DNA of 64,000 bases from Croceibacterium salegens (GCF_009827435.1 NZ_WTYM01000059.1:1-64000); one strand, 5' to 3'. Positions 8,049 through 15,990 are shown, counted from the first letter of the stretch. The notes: generated by a model from the letters alone, not told the origin. Numbers and translations are program-made.

Positions 8049-9374
8049 ATGCGATTTCCGCATATCCTGTTCCCGTTCGCTGCCGTCGTCCTGCCCTTCA
8101 GTTTCGTGCACCCCTGCCCGGCGCGCGCACAGGAAGCCATCTCGCCGGCGGCAACGTCCGCGACGATCGCAGCGCTGCGCAAGGAGGTGGCGGCGCGCTA
8201 TGTCCTGCCCGATACCGCTGCGGCGCTCGACAAGGCGCTTGCCGGGGCGGAAGCGAGGGGAGAGTTCGCCGGCCTGACCGGCGAAGCGCTGGCGCAGAAG
8301 GCGACCGAGGTGATGCACGGCGTCTACGAGGACGGCCACCTCTCGCTGATGTACGATCCAGCGCAGTCGGCGCTGCTGGCCGCGCATCCGATGGACGACG
8401 ATGGAGAGCAGGGCGACATGCCGGCCGAGGCGGTGCGGCAGGTCGCGCTCAACAACGCCGGCGTACTCAAGCTCGAGCTCCTCCAGGGCAACATCCGCTA
8501 CATGGATTATCGCGGCTTCATGTGGGGCACGCCGGAGGCCGAAAAGGCGATGGAGACGGCAATGGAGTTCCTGCGCGGGGGCGATGCCATCGTCATCGAC
8601 CTGCGCCGCAACGGCGGCGGGGACGCCGACGCGGTCGCCGCGCTGGCGAGCTATTTCCTGCCCGCCGGGACCGACCTGATGCGCTTCGAGATGCGCGGAC
8701 ATCCCGGAATGCCGACGAAGACGCACGCCACGCCGTTCTCGCTCGCCGGGAAGCCGGTTTACGTGCTGACCTCGCACTTCACCTTCTCGGCGGCGGAGGA
8801 ATTTGCCGACCACGTCTCGGCCTTCGGGTTCGGCAAGCTGGTCGGCGAGAATACCGGTGGCGGCGGCTTCCAGAACACCTTCGTGGCGATCCCAGGGGGT
8901 TACGTTGCCTCGATCTCCATAGGCCGCGCGGTGCACGCGAAGACCGGCAAGGACTGGCAGACCGTCGGTATCGCCCCGGCCATCGCGGTGGAGGCCGACA
9001 AGGCGCTGCTGGTGGCGCAGGCCGAGGCGATGGACGGGCTGGCGAAGACCGGCCCCGAGAACGAGCGTTGGGCCGCGGGGCGGCTCGCAGCCTTCTACCG
9101 CGCGCAAGTCTCGCCCATCGATCCCGGGCATGCGCTTGCGGGCTATGCTGGGACCTATGGCGACCGGGTTCTCGCCATCGATCCGGCGGGCAACCTGACG
9201 ACGAGCCGCGGCGGACGCCCGCCGGTCACGCTCGTCGCGGTGGGAGAGGACACCTTCGTGCCCGAGAGCTCACCGATGCAGCACTTTCGCTTCGTGACGG
9301 AAGGCGGCCGGGCGGTCGCTCTCGAAGTCGACCAGCCCGGCGGCCTGCCACAGCGGACCGACCGCAAGGGCTAG
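8049..9374 (+). CDS. Secreted S41 (C-terminal-processing-type) peptidase
   Basis: Exported serine peptidase-like protein of 441 residues. The N-terminus is a signal peptide (MRFPHILFPFAAVVLPF, processed after a PARAQ-type site). The S41 core shows YMDYRGFMWG, AIVIDLRRNGGGDADAV, the nucleophile region FTFSAAEEFA and GENTGGGG. There is no PDZ domain between signal and core. This resembles the tail-specific-protease-like group of envelope peptidases with an N-terminal helical domain. The ATG at 8049 is preferred over in-frame ATG 7944 because only it places the signal sequence at the N-terminus. Its stop shares CTAG with the convergent rhodanese gene. The substrate is unknown. Confidence 0.85.
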   Translation: MRFPHILFPFAAVVLPFSFVHPCPARAQEAISPAATSATIAALRKEVAARYVLPDTAAALDKALAGAEARGEFAGLTGEALAQKATEVMHGVYEDGHLSLMYDPAQSALLAAHPMDDDGEQGDMPAEAVRQVALNNAGVLKLELLQGNIRYMDYRGFMWGTPEAEKAMETAMEFLRGGDAIVIDLRRNGGGDADAVAALASYFLPAGTDLMRFEMRGHPGMPTKTHATPFSLAGKPVYVLTSHFTFSAAEEFADHVSAFGFGKLVGENTGGGGFQNTFVAIPGGYVASISIGRAVHAKTGKDWQTVGIAPAIAVEADKALLVAQAEAMDGLAKTGPENERWAAGRLAAFYRAQVSPIDPGHALAGYAGTYGDRVLAIDPAGNLTTSRGGRPPVTLVAVGEDTFVPESSPMQHFRFVTEGGRAVALEVDQPGGLPQRTDRKG

Positions 9375-9880
9375 GCCGCCGCGCTCCGGCGGTTCCACGG
9401 CATCACCGCCAGCAGGTGGGCCATGCCGCACCATCCGCTCACGCCGGCGAAGGTCAGCCCGGCGCCGACGAAGGCGCAGAGGCCGAAGGCCAGCGGCGAA
9501 ACGGTGAAGCCGAGCAGCACGCCGACGAGGATCAGCGAACCTGCGACGATCTGCACCTGGCGCATGATTTCGAGCGGCTGGCTCTTGTCCTCTTCGACCG
9601 GCAGGCCCGCCTTGCGCCAGGCGTCGAGGCCGCCGACCAGCAGGTAGCCTTCGTCGCAGCAACCGGCGAGCTTTTGGGCATTGGCCGAGGTGCGCATGCC
9701 AGAGCGGCACATGAAGACCACCGGCTCCTTGCAGCCGAGCGGGGCGAGCGCGTCGGCGGGGCGGTTTTCGGCCCCCGGCACACGGGCGCGGGCGAACTCG
9801 TCGGGCGAGCGGATATCGACCAGCCGGGCACCATCGGCAACGATGCGCCGGGCCTCGGCGGGGGTCACGGTTTGCAGCAT
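9371..9880 (-). CDS. Rhodanese with YgaP-like membrane anchor
   Basis: Sulfurtransferase of 169 residues. A rhodanese domain occupies about 1-100, with DIRSPDEF and the catalytic loop FMCRSGMRT (nucleophile C58). The C-terminal part (about 108-160) has two hydrophobic helices of the DUF2892 type, so the enzyme is probably membrane-attached like E. coli YgaP. Relatives detoxify or relay sulfane sulfur and are often controlled by an ArsR-type BigR regulator; none is encoded next to this gene. GAGG precedes the ATG. A palindrome lies 23 bases upstream of the start. Confidence 0.88.
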   Translation of the reverse strand: MLQTVTPAEARRIVADGARLVDIRSPDEFARARVPGAENRPADALAPLGCKEPVVFMCRSGMRTSANAQKLAGCCDEGYLLVGGLDAWRKAGLPVEEDKSQPLEIMRQVQIVAGSLILVGVLLGFTVSPLAFGLCAFVGAGLTFAGVSGWCGMAHLLAVMPWNRRSAAA

Positions 9881-9902
9881 TTCGAACCTCTAAACTCTCT
9901 CA

Positions 9903-9918
9903 ATTAGGCATTGCTAAT
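9903..9918. promoter_or_regulatory. Palindrome upstream of the rhodanese gene
   Basis: ATTAG (9903-9907) and CTAAT (9914-9918) flank a six-base centre in an AT-rich pocket just upstream of the rhodanese start. The placement suits repressor binding over a promoter. ArsR-family repressors such as BigR use AT-rich dyads at equivalent genes, but the sequence match to a known operator is not established. Confidence 0.35.
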
Positions 9919-10036
9919 ATAAAGAGTGTCGAGGCCGTTTTCAAGGCCTGCCGAGTGCGCCCCTTGCCCCGGCGAGCTGTTTCAGCATTGCCGTTGCCTC
10001 GGCGCGGACCGCTGCGGTTGGGCGGGCCAATTCCGG

Positions 10037-10468
10037 TTAGGGCACAATCGCCCGGCCGTCCTCACCGATCTCGACCAGGCCCATGCGATTGCCCGCCGGG
10101 TCACGGAACAGGCCAAGGATCACCACGCCGGGGACTTCAAACCGCGGCGCCTCTACGCTACCGCCGTTGGCGGTCACCTTGGCAAGCGCCGCGGTTACGT
10201 CTGGTACGCCGAAGTAAAGCATAGCATCGCCCGCCGCCTCGGTCCGCAGGTTACCGTCGAGCCTTCCGGTGGTTTCGACCGTCACCGCCCCGTCGGCCGC
10301 GACCTTCCAGCCAAACACGGCGGTGTAGAATGCCTGGACCGCGGACCCATCGGGCCCGGCGATGTCGAAGAATACGATCGGTGCCGCCATGCGCGCCTCC
10401 TGTTGTGCCGAAGCGGGAGCCGACGCCGTCAGCGCCAGGCCCAATGCCAAAGTCTTGATCGCCGTCAT
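10037..10468 (-). CDS. VOC/glyoxalase-fold protein with two possible starts
   Basis: Vicinal-oxygen-chelate protein. From APIVFFDIAG onward it has AVQAFYTAVFGW, GDAMLYFGVPDV and FRDPAGNRMGLVE, a single VOC module that would work as a dimer. The longer form (143 residues) begins with a signal peptide ending ASAQQ. An internal ATG at 10390 would give a cytoplasmic protein of 117 residues. Both ATGs have a perfect AGGAGG: six bases before 10468 and five before 10390. This leaves the cellular location ambiguous and allows both isoforms. The substrate is unknown. A co-directional AraC/GyrI regulator gene starts the next cluster upstream. Confidence 0.75.
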   Translation of the reverse strand: MTAIKTLALGLALTASAPASAQQEARMAAPIVFFDIAGPDGSAVQAFYTAVFGWKVAADGAVTVETTGRLDGNLRTEAAGDAMLYFGVPDVTAALAKVTANGGSVEAPRFEVPGVVILGLFRDPAGNRMGLVEIGEDGRAIVP

Positions 10469-10549
10469 GTCCGACCTCCTGAACCGCGTATCGCTATCCC
10501 GCTTACACGCGGGCCGCGCCGGCTTCTTGACGATTCTTGCGGACCGCCT

Positions 10550-11407
10550 TCAGGCGCGGGTGTCGGGGAAATAGACCTCGGTCAGGTTGTCCGCCGGGTC
10601 GCCGTCAACGTGCACCTCGCGGTGGACCTGAAACGGTGGCGCGCCACTGAGGACGTACTTTTCGGGCACCGCAAAAATCGCGTTGACCAGCGCGCGATAG
10701 GCTTGCGGCAGGGTGTTATGCGGTCCGCGGTGCTCGATCACGCCGAAGGTACCGCCGTCGAACGGCAGGTAGAAATAGCGCCCGTCGGGTGTGACCTCGC
10801 GCTCGATCTCGATTGCGAAATCGGCCCGCATCGCCGCATCCGGCGTGATCCCCGGCATGTCGAGGAAGAACCCGTACGGCAGGCGCGAGTGGCCCAGGTC
10901 GTGCGCCTCTGCCCAGGCGACGAGGCCGTTCCAGTAGGTGTCTTCCGGCAGGTAAGGCAGCGCGAACGGCTCATCGTACGATCCAATGTGCCGCACAGCG
11001 AGCATGTGCCTGGCCGGCAGCATGGCGAAGCGCGCCTTGGACAGCGAATATTCCTCATCCAGCCGGTCGGGCGGCTTGCGCTCGACCTGCCGCGCTTCGC
11101 GGCGAAGCTCACGCGGGGTCGTTCCGAACTGCCGCTTGAAAGCACGGGTGAAGGTCTCGTGGTTTCGGAAGCCCACGGCGAGCGCGATATCGAGAAACGT
11201 CGCCTCGCTGGCCACGACCAGCAGCAGCGCCTTCTCGAGCCGCAACCGCGCGATGTGCCCACGCGGAGTCTCGCCGACCGAGCGGGTGAAGACGCGGTGA
11301 AAATGATACGGCGAGTAGCCGAATCGCTCGGCGAGTCCCGAGAGGTCGATGTCCGCGTCGAGCTGGCGCTGGATTTCGGCGAGCAACGGATCGGTGCTCG
11401 CGACCAC
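10550..11407 (-). CDS. AraC-family regulator with GyrI-like effector domain
   Basis: Transcription factor of 285 residues. The N-terminal AraC DNA-binding domain shows two helix-turn-helix units, LSGLAERFGYSPYHFHRVF and FLDIALAVGFRNHETFTRAFK, closed by GTTPRELRR. The remainder is a GyrI/SOUL-like small-molecule-binding domain (RHIGSYDE, LPYGFFLDMPG, FEVHRE-like end). The order matches the Rob/SoxS-GyrI fusion class that senses hydrophobic compounds. It starts three bases downstream of the TPR gene, so it may be cotranscribed with that cluster. Confidence 0.86.
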   Translation of the reverse strand: MVASTDPLLAEIQRQLDADIDLSGLAERFGYSPYHFHRVFTRSVGETPRGHIARLRLEKALLLVVASEATFLDIALAVGFRNHETFTRAFKRQFGTTPRELRREARQVERKPPDRLDEEYSLSKARFAMLPARHMLAVRHIGSYDEPFALPYLPEDTYWNGLVAWAEAHDLGHSRLPYGFFLDMPGITPDAAMRADFAIEIEREVTPDGRYFYLPFDGGTFGVIEHRGPHNTLPQAYRALVNAIFAVPEKYVLSGAPPFQVHREVHVDGDPADNLTEVYFPDTRA

Positions 11408-11409
11408 GC

Positions 11410-13059
11410 CTAGCTTCCTCCCAATGCAGCCCTGGCTCCTGCGAGAATCGCTTCGGCGACCGGGTCCTTCATCCGCATCCGCAGCGAAATCTGCGCCTCG
11501 CGCTCCGCGCCTGCGGCGTCGCCCTGCGCGAGCAGGACCGCGGCGAGGTCGCGGCGCACCGGGTACCAGAACGCCGGCGGGTCGGTGAAATCGTTGAAGT
11601 CCTTGCTCTCTTCGAACTCGGCGGCGGTGCGGTAGGCCTTGGCCGCCGCATCGAGATCGCCTTCGAGGCGCGCGACGCGGCCTTCGAGCACGCCGCGCAG
11701 GACGCCGAGCATCGTCTCAGCCGAGCGCACGTCATCGGACTTGGGATCGTCGGCTATGTGGTCGGGGATCGCCGCCGCCTCGACACGAACCGCTGCTGCA
11801 TCGCCGTCCCACGCCGCCGCTTCGCCGCGGGCATAGTGCCACGCCGCCTTGAGGTAGGGCAGGTCGGGTTCGGCCAATCCGGCGACGGCTGCCGGGTCGA
11901 AACGGGCGTATGCGAAGTAGCCCGAACTCATCAGCAGCTGGGCTGTCGCCGAAGGAACGGCGCCAGCATCCGCGACCTCGTCCTGCTTGTTGGCCGCCTC
12001 GATCAGCGGGCGGGCAAGCTCGAGCGCGACGGCCGAATCGCCTGCCATCAGCGCGCCGCCAAGGCCGTAGATCACGTTGTGCGCGTGGTACGGCAGGTTG
12101 AAGGCGTCGTTGTGCTCCATCATGCCGAGCCGCTTCGCATTGGCCTTGCCGATTTCCACCGCACGGCGGTTGGTCAGCGCGGCGTCCTCGTAGCGGCCGA
12201 CCCAGTACCAGGTGTGCGCGGGCATGTGCACGAGGTGGCTGGCGTGGGGCGCGAGGCCGGCGAGCTTGTCAGCGAAGGGCTCGGCCTTTCCCGGCTCGCC
12301 GACGACTTCGGTGGCGTGGATGTAGAAGTGGATCGCCGGGGTGTGGTCCGGGGCGCGCGCCAGCACGGTCTCGAGCAGCGGCAGGGTCTTGCGGACTTCG
12401 GCCAGCACGGAATCTTCGTCGGCGTCGCCCTGCCAGCCGTTGAAGGCATCGACCAGCATGGCGTCGGCGGTGAGAACGGCGATCTCGTTGTCCTCGGGGT
12501 AGCGGTTCTGCACGCCCTGCATGGCGAGGACATAGGCATGGTCGCGCGCCGCAGTATCGCCCGGACGGAAGCGTTCGACGAGCGCCGCGGTCAGCGCCTT
12601 TTCTTTCGCCGTACCATTTCGCGCCGCGATTCGTGCTGCCTCGCGCACCATTGGGTAAAACTCGGCACGCTCGTCGGCGTCGAGGCCGAAGTTGATCGTC
12701 GGTCCGGTGACCAGGGCCTGGCCCCACTTGCACATGGCGCAGGCCGGGTCGAGCCGCACGGCTTCCTGCATCGCCGCCTTTGCCGCGCTGTGTGCAAAGG
12801 CCGCGCCCAGCTCCATGCCGTTGGAGAAGAAGGCCTGCGCCTCGGGCACGCTGGTGGTGATCGCGAAACCGCCTCCGCCGTAGCCGGGGAGCAGTTCGGT
12901 CATTTCGGCGACGAGCCGGACTTCGTGCGCTTCGTGCGCGGCCTCGGGCGTATCGGCGGCGTGGTCGGCAACCTCGGGCGCGGCGGGCTTGTCCTGCGCG
13001 AATGCAGCTTGCGCGGCGAAAGCCAGAGCGAGCGCCGCCGCTCCGGTGGTTCGCTTCAT
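11410..13059 (-). CDS. Exported TPR-rich protein of unknown function
   Basis: Protein of 549 residues with a clear signal peptide (MKRTTGAAALALAFAAQAAFAQ) and many Ala-rich helical pairs typical of tetratricopeptide repeats, for example FSNGMELGAAFAHSAAKAAMQEA, HASHLVHMPAHTWYWVGRYEDAA and YFAYARFDPAAVAGLAEPD. A CAMCKWG motif (CxxC) near residue 110 and the HMPAH-W pattern recur in an uncharacterised family of exported TPR proteins. It is 35 bases downstream of serine palmitoyltransferase and in the same direction, so a role in envelope or sphingolipid handling is possible but inferred only from position. Confidence 0.7.
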   Translation of the reverse strand: MKRTTGAAALALAFAAQAAFAQDKPAAPEVADHAADTPEAAHEAHEVRLVAEMTELLPGYGGGGFAITTSVPEAQAFFSNGMELGAAFAHSAAKAAMQEAVRLDPACAMCKWGQALVTGPTINFGLDADERAEFYPMVREAARIAARNGTAKEKALTAALVERFRPGDTAARDHAYVLAMQGVQNRYPEDNEIAVLTADAMLVDAFNGWQGDADEDSVLAEVRKTLPLLETVLARAPDHTPAIHFYIHATEVVGEPGKAEPFADKLAGLAPHASHLVHMPAHTWYWVGRYEDAALTNRRAVEIGKANAKRLGMMEHNDAFNLPYHAHNVIYGLGGALMAGDSAVALELARPLIEAANKQDEVADAGAVPSATAQLLMSSGYFAYARFDPAAVAGLAEPDLPYLKAAWHYARGEAAAWDGDAAAVRVEAAAIPDHIADDPKSDDVRSAETMLGVLRGVLEGRVARLEGDLDAAAKAYRTAAEFEESKDFNDFTDPPAFWYPVRRDLAAVLLAQGDAAGAEREAQISLRMRMKDPVAEAILAGARAALGGS

Positions 13060-13093
13060 AGAATGCCCCCTTTCGCAGCCCCGGGGGGCCGAA

Positions 13094-14347
13094 TCAGATT
13101 ATCCCGACAGCCTTGCCCGCACGCTCGAACATGCCGAGGATCGTCTCGACCTCTTCGGCCGAATGCTCGGCGCAGAGCGAGCAGCGCAGCAGCGTCATGT
13201 TCGCCGGGGTTGCCGGCGGACGCGCCAGGTTGACGTAGAGCCCTTCCTTCAGGAGCGCTTCCCACATCGCCGCGCCCCTCTGCAGGTCGGGCATGATGAC
13301 CGCGACGATCGCGCTCTGCGGCTCGGTCGTACCGAGCGTGAAGCCGAGCTTGGTCAGCCCGCCGTGCAGCGTCTTGGAATTCTCCCACAGGTGGGCGCGC
13401 TTGTTGCCGCCGTGCATCAGCTTGCGGATACTGGTCGCCGCAGTGGCGACGACGCTCGGCGGGAGCGAAGCGGTGAAGACGTAGGGCCGGCAGACCAGCC
13501 GCATGATCTCGAATTTCGGGTGATTGGAGACGCAGAAGCCGCCGACCGTGCCGACGCTCTTCGAGAAGGTGCCGATGACGAAGTCGACATCGTCGAGGCA
13601 GCCCTGGTCCTCGGCTACGCCGCGGCCGTTCGGGCCGATGAAGCCCATCGAGTGCGCCTCGTCGACCAGCACCATGGCGCCGTGCGCCTTGGAGACGGCG
13701 ATCATTTCCTTGAGCGGGGCGATGTCGCCGAGCATCGAATAGACGCCTTCGAGAACGACCAGCTTTCCGGCGCCTTCCGGGATGCGTTTCAGGCGCTTTT
13801 CGAGAGCTTCAATGTCGTTGTGCCTGAAGGGCACGATCTCGGCGTTGCCGAGGCTGCAGCCGTCCCAGATGCTGGCGTGGCTGTCGATGTCGAGGACGAT
13901 GTAGTCGCCCTTGCCGGCGATCGTCGAGATGATGCCTAGGTTGGCCTGATACCCTGTCGAGAACACCATGGCGTGGTCCATGGCGTAGAATTCCTTCAGC
14001 GCCTCTTCGCACTCCTTGTGGCCCTGGTAGGTGCCGTTGAGCACGCGGCTGCCGGTGGTGCCCGAGCCGTAGTTGTCGAGCGCGTCCTTGCCGGCCTGGA
14101 TCACGTCCGGGTCGAAGGTCATGCCCATGTAGTTGTAAGTGCCGAGCAGGATCGTGTCGCGTCCGTTGCAGACCGCCCGGGTGGGGGAGAGGACCTTCTC
14201 CATCACCAGGTTGAACGGGTCTTCGACGCCGCTCGCGAGCAGGTCGCTGCGCTGCTTGATCAGCGGGTCGAACTTGCTGAACAGGTCGCCGCTTTCGGTC
14301 GCCTCGAGCGCTACCGGCGCGTCGGGCTGGCTGATTCCTTCACTCAT
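13094..14347 (-). CDS. spt: Serine palmitoyltransferase
   Basis: PLP-dependent alpha-oxoamine synthase that condenses serine with palmitoyl thioester to 3-ketosphinganine, the first step of sphingolipid synthesis. The 417 residues closely follow the Sphingomonas soluble enzyme: TYNYMGMTFDP, GSGTTGSRVLNGTYQGH, DEAHSMGF (229-236), the Schiff-base lysine K263 in GTFSKSVGTVGG, and RPYVFTASLPPSVVA. 5-Aminolevulinate synthase and KBL are paralogous alternatives, but these segments and the adjacent dedicated ACP favour SPT. The start at 14347 is eight bases from the ACP stop. It is the strongest taxonomic marker in the window. Confidence 0.92.
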   Translation of the reverse strand: MSEGISQPDAPVALEATESGDLFSKFDPLIKQRSDLLASGVEDPFNLVMEKVLSPTRAVCNGRDTILLGTYNYMGMTFDPDVIQAGKDALDNYGSGTTGSRVLNGTYQGHKECEEALKEFYAMDHAMVFSTGYQANLGIISTIAGKGDYIVLDIDSHASIWDGCSLGNAEIVPFRHNDIEALEKRLKRIPEGAGKLVVLEGVYSMLGDIAPLKEMIAVSKAHGAMVLVDEAHSMGFIGPNGRGVAEDQGCLDDVDFVIGTFSKSVGTVGGFCVSNHPKFEIMRLVCRPYVFTASLPPSVVATAATSIRKLMHGGNKRAHLWENSKTLHGGLTKLGFTLGTTEPQSAIVAVIMPDLQRGAAMWEALLKEGLYVNLARPPATPANMTLLRCSLCAEHSAEEVETILGMFERAGKAVGII

Positions 14348-14355
14348 TGCTTGTC

Positions 14356-14598
14356 TCAGTCGTCCGCCAGCTTGCACACGGCATCGATCAACTGGCCCCA
14401 GGTTTCGATCTCGGCCTGCTGGTTCATCGAGATGATGATGTCGAATTCGTCCTCGATCGCGGCGACGAAATCCATCACCGTCAGGCTGTCGAATTCGAGG
14501 TCCCCTGCGAAGGTGGTGGCTTCGAAGATCTCGACGCCCTTCTTGTTGAAGGGCTCGATCAGGGCTCGGATGCGTTGGTCGACTTCGGCGCGTTCCAT
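14356..14598 (-). CDS. Acyl carrier protein for serine palmitoyltransferase
   Basis: Acidic carrier of 80 residues with the phosphopantetheine serine S38 in the motif FDSLTVMDF. Length and charge match discrete ACPs. In Caulobacter and Sphingomonas a specialised ACP sits beside serine palmitoyltransferase and presents the acyl chain, and this gene is placed identically, eight bases upstream of spt. The ATG at 14598 is chosen because the sequence before it (back to 14625) is not conserved-looking and would lie in the divK intergenic gap. Confidence 0.9.
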   Translation of the reverse strand: MERAEVDQRIRALIEPFNKKGVEIFEATTFAGDLEFDSLTVMDFVAAIEDEFDIIISMNQQAEIETWGQLIDAVCKLADD

Positions 14599-14629
14599 CG
14601 CGCGCACAAGCGACCTCGGCGGCAAAAAG

Positions 14630-15022
14630 TCAAGCGTGCAGGGGGTGCGGCGGATTGCCCTCGAGCAGGCCTTTCACTGCGGTCATGAACGGGCCGATCG
14701 ACACCGGCTTGGCAAGATAGCCCTCAGCGCCGACCTCGCGGATCCGTTCCTCGTCGCCCTTGCCGGCATAGGCCGTGACGGCGAGAACCGGGATGTCGCG
14801 CAACTCGACGTCGCGCTTGATCCCGGCGATGAGGTCGAGCCCGGAAATGTCCTGGAGCTGGATATCCATGATGACGAGATTGGGAACGAAGGCCTTCGCC
14901 CTCTCGATCGCCAGCTCCCCGTCAGCGCATGGTTCAACCGAAAAACCGCCTGCTTGCAACACGTCGCAGAACAGTTTGCGGTTGAGATCGTTGTCCTCGA
15001 CAACGAGGATTCTCTTCGTCAT
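14630..15022 (-). CDS. divK: Single-domain response regulator DivK
   Basis: Stand-alone receiver domain of 130 residues without an output domain. Phosphoacceptor D53 lies in VIMDIQLQDISG, acidic pocket residues in VVEDND (8-12), and the conserved Lys in YLAKPVSIGPF. The sequence (NRKLFCDVLQ, DIPVLAVTAYAGKGDEERIRE) matches DivK, which controls the CtrA phosphorelay through the DivJ/PleC and DivL/CckA kinases. The usual partner PleD is not adjacent. Instead the ACP and serine palmitoyltransferase genes follow 31 bases downstream in the same direction. A perfect DnaA box lies 36 bases upstream of the start. Confidence 0.9.
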   Translation of the reverse strand: MTKRILVVEDNDLNRKLFCDVLQAGGFSVEPCADGELAIERAKAFVPNLVIMDIQLQDISGLDLIAGIKRDVELRDIPVLAVTAYAGKGDEERIREVGAEGYLAKPVSIGPFMTAVKGLLEGNPPHPLHA

Positions 15023-15057
15023 TTACCCCCCGAACGGCCGCGCAACCCTATGCGGCC

Positions 15058-15066
15058 TGTGGATAA
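15058..15066 (-). promoter_or_regulatory. Perfect DnaA box upstream of divK
   Basis: The minus strand reads TTATCCACA, an exact match to the DnaA-box consensus. It lies 36 bases upstream of the divK start and between divK and the divergent DUF3572 gene. A second weaker element, TTATCCCTT, lies at 15080-15088. Binding by DnaA would link divK expression to replication initiation; this is inferred from sequence only. Confidence 0.4.
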
Positions 15067-15139
15067 CTTGTAACGGAACAAGGGATAACTGACAATTCAT
15101 AACGTTCACGCCGCGTCCGTCGACCCCGCGGGGCTCGCC

Positions 15140-15364
15140 TTGCAGGCGCTTGCCTGGCTGCTCCAGGACGAGCGCAGGGCGCAGCGCTTCCTTGACCTGA
15201 CCGGCCTCACGCCCGACCTGCTGCGCGCGCGAATTGAGACGGGCGAAGTGCAGGTTTCGGTGCTCGATTTCCTCTGCGCCCACGAACCCGACCTCATCGC
15301 CGCGGCCGAGTCGCTCGGCATCGATCCGGGTCAGCTCGCCGCTGCCCGCGAGGCGCTGGCATGA
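15140..15364 (+). CDS. DUF3572 small protein
   Basis: Small conserved alphaproteobacterial protein, 74 residues from a TTG at 15140: LAWLLQDERRAQRFLDLTGLTPDLLRAR...VLDFLCAHEPDLIAAAESLGI. Family members extend further upstream with a DPAGLALQALAW-like segment, which is present in frame before the TTG (from about 15098). The only in-frame codons available as starts before the stop at 15086 are CTG (15089) and ATT (15095), so the gene may use a rare start. Its stop overlaps the next gene as ATGA. Function is unknown. Confidence 0.7.
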   Translation: MQALAWLLQDERRAQRFLDLTGLTPDLLRARIETGEVQVSVLDFLCAHEPDLIAAAESLGIDPGQLAAAREALA

Positions 15365-15990
15365 GTCGGCCGCTTGTCGTCAGCGACTGCGACGAGGTGC
15401 TGCTGCACATGGTGCGCCATTTCCGCGACTGGCTGGGTGAGGAGCACGGCGTCGAGTTCCTGCTCGAAGGCAACCCGTTCGCGCAGTCGGTGCACTATTC
15501 GGCCAGCGGCGAGCGAGTCGAGGAACCCGAACTGTGGCGCCTGCTGAACGCGTTCTTCGATACCGAGATGTCGCGCCAGACTTCGATCGAGGGCTCGGCG
15601 GCGGCGATGAAGGAATTGCAGCGCGAGGCCGACGTGGTCGTGCTGACCAACTTGTCCGACCATTACGCCGAGTCGCGCACCGCGCAGCTTCGCGATCACG
15701 GTATCGACGCGCGGGTGTTCACCAACCAGGGCCCAAAGGGCGAGGCCCTGCGCCGCATCGTCGAGGAATTCGCCCCCACCCGCGCGGTGTTCATCGACGA
15801 CCTCGCGGTGCATCACGCCAGCGCCGGCGAAGTCCTGCCCGACATCTCGCGGCTGCACTTTTGCGGGGAACCGGCGATTGCGCCGCACATTCCCTGCGCA
15901 TTGGAACAGGGCCACGCCCACGCCCGTCTCGATACGTGGGATGACGCCTTGCCCTGGCTCCTCGAAACATTGCATGGAACACGGCCATGA
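15361..15990 (+). CDS. HAD-family hydrolase
   Basis: Haloacid-dehalogenase-like phosphatase of 209 residues. Motif I is SDCDEVLL (D9 and D11), motif II is VLTNLSD near the middle, the lysine region is NQGPKGEALRRIV, and motif III is VFIDDLAVHH. There is no membrane segment. The physiological substrate is unknown. The gene overlaps DUF3572 upstream (ATGA) and RidA downstream (ATGA), so the three are translationally coupled, suggesting a shared housekeeping or metabolite-repair operon. Confidence 0.82.
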   Translation: MSRPLVVSDCDEVLLHMVRHFRDWLGEEHGVEFLLEGNPFAQSVHYSASGERVEEPELWRLLNAFFDTEMSRQTSIEGSAAAMKELQREADVVVLTNLSDHYAESRTAQLRDHGIDARVFTNQGPKGEALRRIVEEFAPTRAVFIDDLAVHHASAGEVLPDISRLHFCGEPAIAPHIPCALEQGHAHARLDTWDDALPWLLETLHGTRP

